A stretch of DNA of 64,000 bases from Cannabis sativa (lineage: Eukaryota > Streptophyta > Magnoliopsida > Rosales > Cannabaceae). Where the stretch lies: NCBI RefSeq assembly GCF_029168945.1, contig NC_083604.1, forward strand, positions 32,359,686 to 32,423,685, written 5' to 3'. Positions 46,579 through 60,054 of this stretch are shown here, one piece after another; positions within the stretch are counted from its first letter, which is position 1; the number at the start of each line of letters is the position of its first letter. The translations under genes and the position numbers were made by a program. Below the pieces are notes generated by a model. The model had not been told where the DNA came from. It made no database searches and saw only the letters and a list, made by a program, of their open reading frames with translations.

Positions 46579-49394
46579 ATTTCGTCCCCGAAATCTAACC
46601 TGAATAACTCTGGATATTGAGCTCTCATATCTGACTCTAGCTCCCAGGTGGCTTCTTCCACCTTACTGTTTCTCCAGAGAACCTTGACCAATGCTATGGT
46701 CTTATTCCGAAGGACTTTATCCTTTCTATCCAGGATCTGCACTGGCTGTTCCTCATAAGTCATATCTGGCTGAAGCTGAAGACTCTCATAACTGAGTATA
46801 TGAGAGGGGTCTGAAACGTATTTTCTCAACATTGAGACATGGAATACGTTGTGAACTGCTGATAAGGCTGGAGGCAATGCTAACCGATATGCCACTTGAC
46901 CTATCTTCTCGAGAATCTCGAAAGGTCCTGTAAATCTAGGGCATAACTTGCCTCTTTTCCCGAAACGTTTAATCCCCTTCATCGGAGATACCCGTAAAAA
47001 TACATGTTCCCATACTTGGAACTCAACATCTCTGCGTTTCGGATCTGCGTAACTCTTCTGTCTGCTCTGTGAGGCAAGCATTCTAGCTTTTATCTTTTCT
47101 ATTGCCTCATTAGTCCGCTGAACTGACTCTGGACCTAGGTATTTCCTCTCCCCTGTCTCATCCCAGTGGATAGGGGATCTACATTTCCTACCGTACAACA
47201 ACATAGGGAGCCATCCCTATCGTACTACGATAGCCGTTGTTGTACGAAAATTCTATCAACGGTAGATATTTACTCCATGAACCCTCAAAGTCCATAACAC
47301 AGCTCTCAACATATCCTCCAATATCCGAATTGTCCTTTCTGACCGACCATCCGTCCGAGGATGGAATGCTGTACTGAATTTTAGCTTTGTACCCATTGCC
47401 CGTTGCAAACTTTGCCAAAATTTGGAGGTAAACTTCGGATCCCTGTCCGAAACTATAGACTTCGGTACCCCGTGAAGTCTCACTATCTCTCTGACATATA
47501 ACTCTGCCAACTGATCCACTGTAAATGTTGTTCTAACCGGCAGAAAATGAGCAGATTTTGTAAATCGATCCACCACTACCCAGATGGAATCAAATAAACC
47601 CGTGGTCCTAGGTAACCCGACCACAAAATCCATCGTGATATCTTCCCATTTCCATTCTGGTAGGGTTAGAGGCTGCAACAACCCTGCTGGTCTCTGATGT
47701 TCAGCCTTAATCTGCTGACACGTGAGGCATCTCGATACGAATTCTACCAAATTCTTCTTCATACCGCTCCACCAGAAGTACGGTTTTAGATCTTGGTACA
47801 TCTTGGTGGTGCCGGGATGCAGAGAATATGGGGTAGAATGAGCCTCCTCAAAGATCTCATTTCTAAGTTCTGCACTGCTCGGAACACAAACCCTGGCTTT
47901 ATACAAAAGCATCCCACTATCTGACACTGAAAAGTCCTTGGCTTGACCAGCCAATACCTCGTCTCGGATTTTCACTAACTCCGGATCTGTCATCTGAGCG
48001 ACTTTTATTCTTTCTAATAGATCAGACTGCAGCGTCAAGTTGTGAAGCTGACCTACCATAAACTCAATGTCGGATCTAACCATATCCTCTGCTAGCTGTG
48101 GTGAGATCTGAACCATACTGGCTACTTGCCCGGGACCCTTCCTGCTCAGGGCATCGGCCACTACATTGGCTTTTCCGGGATGATAGAGGATCTCACAATC
48201 ATAATCCTTCACTAATTCCAACCAACGCCTTTGTCTCATGTTCAAATCTTTCTGAGTAAAGAAATACTTGAGACTTTTATGGTCGGTATAGATCTCACAA
48301 TTCTCCCCATAAAGGTAATGCCGCCAAATCTTCAGTGCAAAAACCACTGCGGCCAATTCTAAATCATGAGTCGGGTATCGCTGTTCATAATCCTTTAACT
48401 GACGGGAGGCATAAGCGATAACCCGGTCGGCTTGCATCAATACACACCCCAAACCCTGTTTGGATGCGTCACAATAGACTACGAACTTCTCCTTGTCCGA
48501 AGGCAAAGCTAGCACCGGAGCAGTAATCAACCTCTGTTTCAGCTCCTGAAAACTAGCTTCGCACTTATCTGACCAAATAAATCGCTGATTCTTCTTTGTA
48601 AGCTCGGTTAGGGGCATTGAAATTTTGGAGAACCCCTCCACGAACCTACGGTAGTACCCAGCTAATCCCAAGAAGCTTCTGATCTCTGTCACTGTCTTCG
48701 GTCTCGGCCAATCCCTGACGGATTCAATCTTCCCGGGATCCACCTTGATCCCATCTTTACTCACAATGTGCCCTAGGAAGGACACCTGAGACAACCAGAA
48801 CTCACATTTCTTGAACTTGGCGTAAAGCTTATGTTCTCGAAGTCGTTGCAGTACCATCTGAAGATGTAACTCATGCTCCTCTTCTGATTGAGAGTACACG
48901 AGGATGTCGTCGATAAACACAATCACACAGCTATCGAGGAAATCCTTGAATACTCTATTCATCAGGTCCATGAATGCTGCAGGAGCATTGGTTAGTCCGA
49001 ATGACATAACCAGAAACTCGTAGTGTCCATACCTAGTGCGGAAAGCCGTCTTCGGAATGTCCTCCTCTCGGATTCTCAACTGATGATAACCCGAACGGAG
49101 GTCAATCTTGGAAGAGACCGTCTTCCCCTGAAGCTGATCGAACAAGTCATCGATCCTAGGTAATGGATATTTATTCTTCACCGTCAGCTTGTTCAACTCC
49201 CTGTAGTCGATGCACATCCTCATAGATCCATCCTTCTTCTTGACGAACAAAACCGGGCTCCCTGTGGTGACACACTCGGGCCGAATGAACCCTATGTCAA
49301 GCAACCCTTGGAGCCGAATCTTTAATTCCTTAAGTTCACTGAGCCATCCTATACGGGGCTTTGGAAACCGGATCCACCCCTGGTGCCAAGTCAA
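46560..49394 (-). pseudogene. Chromovirus RT-RNase H-integrase-chromodomain of G-B
   Basis: The best preserved polymerase region here. From 49394 to 47256 one frame of about 700 residues is open: RT with [20 protein letters not shown] and FIDDILVYS; RNase H with [40 protein letters not shown] and VADALSRKG; integrase zinc region (H..H then CLTC); catalytic core [28 protein letters not shown] and [13 protein letters not shown] one-base loss near 47290 and a two-base loss near 47208 put about 80 bases out of frame, after which the original frame resumes. The final 214 residues include HNVFHVSMLRKYVSDP and a chromodomain (PVQILDRKDKVLRNKTIALV, EEATWELESDM) ending just before the polypurine tract. 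It could retain some domain activity, but not as a single polyprotein. Confidence 0.92.
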
Positions 49395-49926
49395 TCACAA
49401 AATCAATCTCCCGCTGAGGTGGTAACCCTGGAAGTTCTTCGGGAAAAACGTCCAAAAATTCCCGAACCACTCTGATGTCCTCTGGCCGAATAGTATCTGG
49501 CCGAGTGGTGTCCACCACCACGGCCAGAAACCCTAAGCACTTGCCGTGCAACAATTCTCTCGCTGACATAGCCGAGATCACCGGGATCCGAGATCCCTGA
49601 ACGGAACCCACAAATACAAACGGTTCTTCACTTTCGGGTTGGAAGACCACCATCTTCCTTTTACAGTCAATGCTCGCCGAATATTTAGATAGGAAATCCA
49701 TTCCTAAAATAATATCAAATTCGACTAAGCTCATCTCTATCAGATCAGCGCTTAACTCTCTACCATCTATCCTGATCGGCATAGACCTAATCCACCTATT
49801 GGAGATAACCAATTCCCCGCCAGGTAACAGGGTTCCAAACCCTGATTCATATCTATCATAGGGTCTACCCAATTTACTAAAGACTCTGGCCGCCACATAG
49901 GAATGTGTAGCCCCAGAATCAAACAA
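49336..49926 (-). pseudogene. Chromovirus protease region of G-B
   Basis: FDSGATHSYVA carries the aspartic protease motif, then [40 protein letters not shown] and SKAPYRMA. The frame shifts at about 49340: relative to the sister copies single bases are lost from CCAG and TTGA, giving a stop, and RT continues in another frame. Upstream, the link to gag is lost in the altered patch at 49930-50340. Confidence 0.88.
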
Positions 49927-51232
49927 AGATCGAATATAGCGAGTTGTTAATAGAAAGCCGACCCGTGACTACCGATGGGCCGGCATCCGCATCGCCCGCG
50001 TGATAGCGAACACCCCGCCGGAGTGGGTATCACCGGAGCTCTCGGTGCCTCCGGTCGGAGCCGGGGACATTCCCTCTTGAAGTGTCCGGCATGCCACAAT
50101 GAAAGCATCCCCGACCTTTGCACTCACCCCGATGGTGCCTCTTGCCTAGGGCACTCGGGATAGGAGAATCGGGTCTCGGCACCACCGGGACGACTCCCTC
50201 TCGTTCCGGTTCCCCCGAACCTCTTGTTCGACTCGAGCCACCGGAAGCGTGGGTGCTCTCTTCCTCTCGATCAATGGCCGAACCACTACTCCCCCGCTAA
50301 AGCCTCGATGCAGAGGGGTAGGAGCTCCGCCACTAACCGGAGTACTGGCTGATTCTGACATGCACCCCACTGCGCCCTCAGCTCGCAATGCCTTCTCCAC
50401 CATCTGAGCATAGGTGGTGCTGTCGTCTGTGGTGATCATCAGGTCATGCCTGATCTTGGGATTCAACCCGTCCAAATACTTCTCCTTCTTGCTGAAGTCG
50501 GTCGGCACAATTCCCGAGGCTAACCTCGCCAACCGATCAAACTGATTAGTATACTCAGTGACGCTCATGTTCTCCCGCTGGGTCAGGTGAACGAACTCTT
50601 TCCTCTTGGCGCTTCTAACCGCCTCGTTGTAGTATTTCGCATTAAAGAGTTCCTGGAACCTTTCCCAGGTCATGGTGGTGACGTCATGGATCTGAGACAC
50701 CATGTCCCACCATACTGTGGCGTCCTCCCGGAACCGAAACGTGGCGCACACCACTCTGTCGTTACCGGTGACACCCATGAAATTCAGTATCTTGGTGATC
50801 ACCGTCAGCCACTGTTCGGCTTTCATCACGTCCGGACCTCCCAGGAATACCGGAGGTGCTTGCTTCCGGAACCGCTCATACAATGGTTCCAATCTATGGG
50901 CCGCCACCACTATCTCGGTCTGGGCAGCAGGGACAGGTGCCACTGGAACTACGGGCACTGGAACTGCAGGAGCACCCTGCTGTCTCAACCTCTGAATCTT
51001 GAGTTCTTGTTCTTCGATCCGGGGTTGCATCTCCGCAAACCGTAACTCCCACCCGGGCTCCCCGATCGGCCGGGAGCTCGGCAGCCTGTGGCGGGTTCTC
51101 ATCACCCCGGCCACGAGCCCTGCCTCGGGGACCTCTACCTCGGCCCCTAGCAGGTGGGGGAAACTGGGCTCCGTGTTCTTGATTCGACCCTTCGGAGTTG
51201 CCCTGACTCCTGGTAGTCCGCCTGGCGTCCAT
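49927..51232 (-). pseudogene. Chromovirus gag of G-B
   Basis: The ATG at 51232 starts MDARRTTRSQGNSEGSNQEH. About 60-70 residues later the frame shifts (51040-51090), and the remainder is open in another frame to 50146: KIQRLRQQGAPAVPVPVVPV, the gag domain (WERFQELFNAKYYNEAVRSA), LTQRENMSVTEYTNQFDRLA, then a Ser/Gly-rich linker. The zinc-knuckle region (about 50060-50150) is unreadable in one frame because of small changes at CAG/CTG between 49930 and 50340. An open frame starting upstream at 51258 is in the wrong frame for the gag N-terminus, so I chose 51232. Confidence 0.85.
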
Positions 51233-51495
51233 CTAGTTAGAACCGCCTGCGAAACCAAGAGTTGGCATATCAGGTCGTATTCAAGGCGAGCTTACTAATG
51301 CCGCTTAATTTGGAAATTAGAAACGAAACATGCGCCTATTCTACTATCAGGCTACTAACATGCTTCCTAACAGGCTTTTCTTTTTCATAACTGAATAAAA
51401 TAAACTACTAAAGCAATAAAGGCTTACTGAACCGTGAACCGAGCTAACTGCTGATGATGATTGTACATGTCGTGACGATCTTCTAAGACAACCGC

Positions 51496-51508
51496 GCTCT
51501 CGATACCA
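51496..51508 (-). other. Primer-binding site of G-B (altered)
   Basis: On the minus strand TGGTATCGAGAGC, three bases from the LTR; the normal site is TGGTATCAGAGC. Again CAG is the altered triplet. Confidence 0.75.
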
Positions 51509-51511
51509 AAT

Positions 51512-53721
51512 TGTAACACCCTAACTAACTTAGGCGTATTACGTGATTTTTAAACGTACTGTTCAGCTCGTTGCTAATCAACGAGGTTTATGGAAAAACG
51601 TGATTAATTAAAATTTTGCTTTTTAATTAAACTTATAAACCATATTACAAAAGACTCGGGATCCCGATTATAAAATCATTTACAAAAAGTTTCAACTGTT
51701 TAACCATTACATAAAAATAAAAGTCGTCTAACGACCAATTACAAAAATTTCAGCCTTGCTGTCCCGAGGATCGTACGCTCCAGGCCTAACCGCCCCGACA
51801 TGTACAATCTCATAAGCTCGCTCACGGTCCATCAGCTATAGCCTTGCCTTTACCTACACATAAACGTAAACTGTGAGTCGACAGACTCAGTAAGAAAAGC
51901 ATAATAATATCATACATAATTCTAACTGCCGTGTCCAACACGATACTGAGTCCCGCTACTGCCATGTCCAACATGGTACTGAGCCACTACTGCCATGTCC
52001 AACATGGTACTGAGTTTTGAACGTTCATAGGGACGGTACTATTGACAAGTATCCTCCTGATCGGTCGAACCGGTCATACTCCGCCGCCGGTCATACTCCA
52101 GCCGTACCGACGGGATAGGTCAATAGCATCGAACCACCAACCAAATGTCACTGATCGGTCGAACCTGGCCATACTCCGCCGTCGGTCATACTCCACTGTC
52201 GTACCGACGTGACAGGTTGGATGGTTCGAAGCCTATATACATAACTAATGTAATCTAGCAGCTTCCTACATGCACGCTAAACATGTAATCTACATATGCA
52301 TACCGTTATACTAATCTTACCCGGATTCCGATTTCGTGTGTGCCGTCAACCCGACCGGAACCGAAGCCGAGCTACGGACATCGGCTCCTAAACCATAAAA
52401 ATCACAACGCTATAAGTTGACACGCTAAATCACTTCCCGGACTAAAACTAGGAACGAAAAGTTTCCCTATCGATAAAAAGCATGGCAATACCCCTAGAAA
52501 CATAAAAACGAGGAAAACTAGGGTTCGGAAAATTCCCCAACCAGACCGGCTGTCCCAACCTAATTCCGGTTCGGGAATTATCGGACACCCATCCGAATTC
52601 CGGTTGCACAACCGGAATTCCGATTCCTCGCAGGAATTTTACAAAAATTCCTAACTTGATCAATTCTAACCCAAATCAATCCAAACCTTCCAGACCTGTT
52701 CTATATGCCCCAAATAACCATTTAAAGGCAACAAATTCACCCAGAACTCACAGAGACAAAATTCACCATTAAAGACCAAGCTTTGAGTTCCAAAACTCAA
52801 ACTTGGTTAAATCCACTAACATGCATCCAAACCTAGTTAATTCTACTCAAATAAGCTAGAAATAGCTTCTGAAATCAAACAAAAACCTCAACAATAACCC
52901 AGCAACAGATTCACAATATTTTCACCAAAAATCATAACTTTGCATAAAAACTTTAAAGCTTGCACAACCTATCTAACATGCTTTCAAAATCACTTAATTA
53001 ACTTCAAATAGACATGCTTTACACTTCAGAAATCAACAACAAAACACAGTAATAACCACAGCCACAAGAAGCATGCATATACTCAAAATTTCACCATTTT
53101 TCATAATTTCAAAGAAGAAAATTAAGAGAAGCTAACCTAGCTTGAAGAATGCTTAGAAAGGATGAGAATTTGCTTGGAAATCAAAGAGAAAAATCAGCTT
53201 CATGCACCCTAATGTCTCAGCCGAAATTAGAGAGAGAATGGAGAGTTCTTTTCCTTTTTCAAAGTTTTCTAAAATATGCTAAGTGTGGAAAATAAGAAGA
53301 GTAATTGAATAAAGCCACTTAAACCATTTATTTCAGCCAAGATAAACAATTAAAATAAACATTAATTTCAATTAATAACTCACATAGGACAAAACACTAA
53401 TGGGGGAAAAAGACCATTTTGCCCCTCCACCATAAAACCACATGAATTATACTAAAGGGGTATTTTTGGGAAATTCTAAATTCCCGGCCATTCCCGACAT
53501 TCCCAATGTCTAAAACCCGTCCCCAACTACTAACATACTAAGTTGTGATTTCTACTGAGCCAAACGCCGAGTTCCAAAATACCGGACACCGGAAATGCAA
53601 AATATGCAAGATACTGAATAACATAAATAACCGAATAATAAATTATTTAAATAGCTATAAATAATTTCATAATTAATCATAACCAACTGATAATTTCCAA
53701 ATTAACTAAGCGGGCTTTACA
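51512..53721 (-). mobile_element. 5' LTR of G-B (2210 bp)
   Basis: Partner of 44342-46558. Differences cluster at 52020-52210 and 52540-52625. Outside these I see only scattered C/T changes. Followed by the TSD CAAGA (53722-53726). Confidence 0.9.
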
Positions 53722-53726
53722 CAAGA

Positions 53727-54426
53727 GCTCATCCATTTACTTCTATTTGCTAAGCTCAAAGGGAATCATCAGTTAACTTCTATACACCAGTAGAAGCTAT
53801 AGATTCCATATTTATGTTCAGCACTCCCACTCAATCATACTATCATGTTCTCGAAATATACGTATCACCCTGACCCGAAAGTAGGCTTAACTAATAAATC
53901 TAAGAACATGAATAGCACTCCTGAGTTGAGCCTAAACATATCAGGATTTAGATTCTTTTAATCTTAAGATCAACTACTGATATTGACTTGGAAAGATATG
54001 TATAACGGTAAGTTTGTAATATCTTAACTTAGTTGCAATATCGGTCCAGTCCAATGTATACTCCATACATTCGAAACTAGTATACTTTACTAATGTCCTG
54101 GAAAGAACATAACACTTACTCCAAGTGTAAGTATACATCATCGCTGATTATCACATTAGTGTAAATCCTATAACACTGATGAAACAGGGACCAAAACTTT
54201 TGATTCATATGATCACAATCACATTCCACTGTGTTGACGATACTGTAATTGTGAATAAACATATGATCTGGATTTAACTAATTTTGTGTGTATGAATGTA
54301 ATAAACATATTAAACATATTAAACCATTAGCATGTAAAATTCATGCAAACATCAATCACTTCTAATTTCCTATGTTGATTACTAATCAGATTGTAAAGAG
54401 TTTTATTTAGGGCATAAAACCCAACA
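53727..54426 (-). mobile_element. 3' LTR of C-B, inner part
   Basis: Continues the C-B LTR after G-B and ends GGGCATAAAACCCAACA next to the polypurine tract (minus strand AAGTGGGAGTT). Confidence 0.9.
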
Positions 54427-56247
54427 AACTCCCACTTGCACTAATATAAAACAAACTGTGCAAATAGGTCATTCTGATGTCTTGATCTTCAGATCAAGTG
54501 TAGTATATTTGAATCCACCCAAACTTCTGGAAACTAGTTCATAAATACACTTATGAAACATCCTTTACTATATGCTTTATTCATCAAGGGATACTGAAAT
54601 CTTTACTGTTTTAAATGTACATCTGAATTAACAGAGGACATATCTCTCATATTTTAAAATATGTAATTGAGATAATACAGTGTAGACTTTTCTTCAGTGA
54701 TATAACTTTCTGGTATTTTCGAATAGACCAAGTTATAGTTCTTCTCTGGTAGAGCTTGAATTATTATACAATAATTCCTCCACCCCCAAAGTAAGCACCA
54801 TCTTATAGAAATTGAAATTAGATGGTGAGATACAAGGATAACTGATACACAGTTCCTTTATATCTAACATATAGATCACTTTCATAAATCCTTCTTGAAT
54901 ATCTTCTAATGTTCCCTATTTGATTACATCTCAGATAGCTCCCACTCAATAGCAGATGTCTGGTTAAATAATACTTTTAACCTCTGATTGTTTGGAGAGT
55001 TACCTAGTTGTGACTTTTGTATTAGTCTGAAACTTTAAGTTTAGACTAAGTCATCAACATAGCAGACTAGTATTTGAAGTGAAAAATACATGCCAGAGAT
55101 TAAAGTAATCAAAAATTAAGATACCATCAAATTTTATGAGGATTAAGAATTCTAGGTTCAAGTCATTCGAATGGACTGAACTAGAGTTCTTTTTCTTATT
55201 CTCATAATTCTGATAAGCTATACTTATCCATGTGAATGGTTAGATTTGCTTTTCAGTAGTGTTCTTAAGTACCTATCACAATTATCAACCTAATGAAGAT
55301 GGGTATAGAATTTTAAAATTCTTCCACTCAATTAAGGTAGTGTGAAACTTTAACAAAGAACTTTCAAAGGTATCAGACTTTTACTTCTAACAGTAAAAAC
55401 AAAATGGAACATACAATCAAGATCAAGAATTTATATTGACAATAACTGACTCATTATATTACTTCTATGTTTAAACAAAATATGTGTTTCATAGGGAATT
55501 GTGGAATGGACTCCACCCCTAAGAATATACATATAGGGTACTATGGATAACCTCCACCCCTAAGTATATAGAGATTATGATCCACCCCTAAAGGTTGTAA
55601 AGATCATGATTCTCTTAGTGTGATAGAGTTTATGTGGAGTTGAATACTATCCAGAGTTCATTAGATATAAAAGATCGTTGAACTGCATAGTTTTCTTAAC
55701 TTTTCTCCACCCCTATCAGATCATAAGATCCTTTTATTAAACAAATTCTTGATAATTGTATGAGAATTAACAATTATTAATAAACATAGAAATAGTTTCT
55801 AGTGTTTATTTAATATAACTCTATGAAGAGTTGTAAATATTATAGAATTTGCATCAATAATAAAAACACTTACACATACAAACATTCAAATATAATGTGG
55901 TAATAATTGATGAAGATTAAATTAAATGAAGCTCAATCTCATTAATTGCAATAGGGAATTTCGAAAAAAAAAAAACTTTATTAATAAAAAAAAAGTATTG
56001 CAACAATATGAGAGAAACAGGGATAAATATCCCTAACTAAAATTTGAAATCCAAATTGTCTTTAAACTAAAACAATTAATTCAAAAATTGAAGAGCTTCA
56101 TCTTCATCTGGACGATTTCACCCTTGGTCCAGCTTTCGGATCCAACTCAATTGAGTTCAAGTAGCTTGGCCTATAAGAAGAAGAAAACAAATAAACAAAT
56201 TTAGTCCAGAATCATAAATCCAATTGGATAATAATTCACTAAAACTC
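54427..56247 (-). pseudogene. Degenerate copia pol of C-B (mostly lost)
   Basis: Only 1.8 kb separates gag from the 3' LTR, where a copia pol needs about 3.3-3.5 kb. On the minus strand, NWIYDSG at about 56213-56234, one frame away from gag, looks like the start of a copia aspartic protease (family motif W-x-x-DSG). Near 54900-54990 a decayed RT/RNase H end is suggested. No RT or integrase core is readable. An alternative for 56160-56270 is a small GT...AG intron, since 'ttcttcttatag' and 'caag|gtattt' are both present. Confidence 0.5.
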
Positions 56248-57109
56248 TTAAAGTTTATGAAAGGAAATACCTTGTTTCTTTGCAAGAAGTTTAGGACACT
56301 GGGGTTTCCAATGACCTTTTTCATTGCAGTGGAAACACTTTCCTTTAAGTGTAGCATCACCAGAAGGAGCAGTCTTTTTCATGACTTTTGTTCGCTTCTT
56401 GGTGTTCTTCCACTTCTTCTTCGATTTGGGCTTTGAAGCAGAGGCAACATTTGCTTCAGGTTTCATCGTCCCATTACCATTACCAGGATTGTGAGGTTTA
56501 CTCCCTTTCTTCTTGGGTCCTCCAATCAAATTTTCATAAGTTTGAAGGTCATTGACTAATTCATGAAAGTCAATTTCCTTCTTATTCATGACATAATTTG
56601 ATGTATATGGTAGAAATGCTGGAGTCAGGCTATTCAAGATAAGACTTACTTGAGTAGCACTGTCCATTTCAGCACCATGATCCTGGGCTTCTTGGAAATA
56701 ACTGGACATGAGGAGAACATGGTCACGCACATTTTGATGAGGTTCCATCCGTGCGTTAATGTACTTCTTAGTCGCGTCAAAGCGTGACTGAAGTGATGCC
56801 TTACCGAATAGCTCATTTAACTTCGTCATAACTTCAGCAGCCTTCTCAATTTTAGAAAACCGAGTTTTGAGGGTGTCAACCATGCTAGAAAGCATAAAGT
56901 ATAGAGCTTTGTCATTTGCCTTCTGCAAACGCTCATACTTTTCTTTCACAGCTTTGGATGCATTATCCCCAGGCACTTCAGGTGACGGCTCAGTTAAAAC
57001 AAAACAAGGCACTTTCTCCTATGAGAGCAATATTAATGTTCTCATTCCATTTATTAAAGTTAGATCCATTCAGCTTATTTTCAGTCAACAGTGATAACAG
57101 GGGATTCAT
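56248..57109 (-). pseudogene. Copia gag of C-B (one frameshift)
   Basis: The natural start is the ATG at 57109 (MNPLLSLLTENKLNGSNFNK). A short indel at about 57012-57020 shifts the frame, after which 254 residues are open. The gag core includes KYERLQKANDKALYFMLSSM, LNELFGKASLQSRFDATKKY and ILNSLTPAFLPYTSNY (UBN2-type copia gag). A Lys-rich linker and the zinc knuckle CFHCNEKGHWKPQC follow. Gag packages the element RNA and forms the virus-like particle. It is the only recognisable copia gag in the window and could be nearly functional apart from the frameshift. Confidence 0.85.
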
Positions 57110-60054
57110 TTTGACAAAACAGGATACTACAAAATAATAGAAATCAACAAATAGAAATTAAATAATGGTTTAGCACACAAAATCAATTCAGAAATTATAA
57201 GCACATAGCAAGTAGGAATGATATGAGAAAATACTTAAAAAATTCAATCCTAAATAATTTCCAAGGTTTTCAATAAACTGATATCAGTGTCCCGTTTAGG
57301 CGAGAGTCAAAGCTACCATCCATTGAATAGAGTTGTCAGCTCATCTAAAATGTTAAACATTCTAGCAACCTTTTATTCGACCAAGATCAGAATCCAGCGT
57401 TGTCCCGTTTAGGCGAGAGTCAAGGCTATTCTATCTTATGAGCTTCTACCATTGTTTTGCAATTTGCAAGTCAAATATGGTAGCCACCATTAGGGTGATC
57501 TATACCATATAAAACACTTACAAATCACTTATTATGCGAGATTAAACGGTGCGAAATTGCTAATGAACGTTCCTCCATTAGGGAGGATTACTCACTAAAA
57601 CAAACGCGGTGTAAAACCCACAATGGAGATCGAATATCTTAATAATAATAAAGCTCATTGTTTAAAATGTATTTTCTTTATTATTTTAATAAATAAATCT
57701 CATTAAATTCTATTTAAGAATTAAAATTCAAAATAAGAATTTAATATAATATTTATAAAATTATACTTAGATGGTGATTGAAATAAAATTAATTATTTCC
57801 ATCTTAGTAATAATCTTAAATATAAATATTAAGGAAATTAATTTAAGTTGAATTAATTAAATAATTAGCAACTTAAAATTTCCTTTGAGAATATATTTAT
57901 TGGGTTCGAAAATTTAAAGTATATAAAAAATATACAATTTTCGAAAAATAATAAAAAATAGAAAAGAAATACTTCAAGCAAAAATATCACCTATCTAGAT
58001 ATTTCTTGACTAGTTAATTCAATTTCTAATAATATATATATTTTAAATTCATTTATTTTAAATTAATCAATTAAATGAAAAAATCATTGATTGTAGTTGG
58101 CCCAAGAATTAATTAAAATAAATAATTAATTTACAACTCAATCTATTTTTCAAAATAAAAAATTCGAAAATTTTGCTTAAATAAAATGCAAATTTCGAAA
58201 TTGATTAATAAAATAAAGAAAATATATATATATTGAAAATTATTTAAATTTAAGTTGAAAAATTAAATTTCAACCTAAAAATAATTTTCTATTTAATTAA
58301 GTGTCATGAAAAATCAATAAATATTTAAGTATCATGATGAAAATCAACTTAGATATTTAGATTTTTCAAGTTAATTAAATGTATTAAATTCAAGAAATAA
58401 TAATTAAGTGTAGAGAAGGCTTAATTATTAATTTCTATTTAATACTAGGAAAAATATACTTAATAAAATTGTACCAAAATTAATTATTTAAATAATTAAT
58501 TTCACAAAAGTATAATATTTTCCTATTTAAATATTAGAAATAATAAGTAGTCTAGGAATTACTATCTAGAAAATATCTTATTTGACTAAGTATCTTTTCA
58601 AAATTTGAAAAATATCTAATTTAAGTTATATAGAAAAAATCTAAAACTTAAATAATTTTAAATCTAGATTTAATTAAATATCACAAATTAAGTTGTAACC
58701 ACTTAATCTGAAGATATGTTTTGAAGTTAATATTTGAAAAGATATTAACCAAAAAATATCTAAGATATTCCATTTCAAGTTAATATTTGAAAAGATATTA
58801 ACTTAAAAAAAATATCTTAAGAATCTTTAATAACTAATGCCTAAGATTCCTCAACTTGATTTAAAATTTAAATCAAATATTCAAATTTAAGTTAGTTAAG
58901 AAAAATCAGTTAATACAACTAATTTATAACTTAAATAGGAATATTTAATTAAATAAGCTCCAGAAAGAATCTAGTTAGTTAAAATTCTATATTTAATTAA
59001 ATTCAAGAAAAATACAAATAGTTTGTCTAGAAATAATATCTAAACTAAAAGTGTTTTTCTTAAAATTAACTTTAAAATATTAAAATGAAAAATAAATTTT
59101 CATATATTTTAAAAGTTAATTATGTTGCTAATTCAATTTTATTAGGTCAAACTAATATAATTAACCTAGTACAGTTATTCAAATCAGGCAAATGGGCCTT
59201 CACAATTGGGGTAGTTCATGTGAGGGGGTGCTGGGTTCAGTATGTCGTACCCACTTCTATGGCTCCCAACTCTCACACAAGGCCCAAAAGAGATGAATTT
59301 AACCTTAAAATGAATAACTGTTATTAATTGAATAGGTCCAATAACTAAATGGACCTAAATAAAATCTATCATGGTGTGACATTTTATTTAGCAACAACCT
59401 ATATGCATCTATATAATAAAATAAACATATAGGCTCACACAGGCACACTTTGGATGGATCCTATCATGTTGCTAGGTCATACACAGATGAAAGAAGATTG
59501 TAAAATTTACCTGTTACAAATTATTAACTTGACCAAGGGAGCCATCAGATCATTAGATCTGGCAAAAAGTAACCATGGCTATTTGCAATCAAGTAATAAT
59601 AGGTTTTTAAAAACTTACACACAAGCTAAAAACACATACTCCTGCAACAAGGTTAGCTGGATAGTTGGAAGTAGGATTTATTTAATTTTAAATAAATAAT
59701 TTCGAAAAATAATTAAATAATAAAAAAAAATATTTTAATTAATTTCGAAAAATAAAATTTAAAAAAAAATTTAATTAATTTCGAAAATAAATAAAATAAA
59801 TAAATTTAAATTTCGAAATTATTTAAAAATAAATATTTAAAATTAAACCTACATTTTGAAAAATTAGGTTTCAACCAACCTAAATATCATTTCAAAATTT
59901 GCTAACTACTTTTAAAAATTAAATGTTATTTAATTAAATAAAATAACAAAATTTAAAAGTTAGCAAAATATCTTATATCTATTTAAAATTACATGATTAT
60001 AAATATCTTATTTTAAATTTAAATATGGTCAAAATATCTAAAAAGATTTAATTA

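Larger units (their letters stand above)
44342..53721 (-). mobile_element. Chromovirus G-B, near-complete element
   Basis: Tekay/Del-type chromovirus on the minus strand with LTRs 44342-46558 (3') and 51512-53721 (5'), TSD CAAGA on both sides, a primer-binding site, a polypurine tract and the full domain order. The LTRs are almost identical outside patches rich in CCGG/CAG/CTG, so it is very young. It inserted into the 3' LTR of C-B and is thus the latest event on this side of the window. Confidence 0.92.

Noticed and set aside
59085..59327. 80-residue open frame over the conserved leader block
   Set aside because: The equivalent frames in C-D and C-C are not open; conservation there follows the inverted repeat, not codons.
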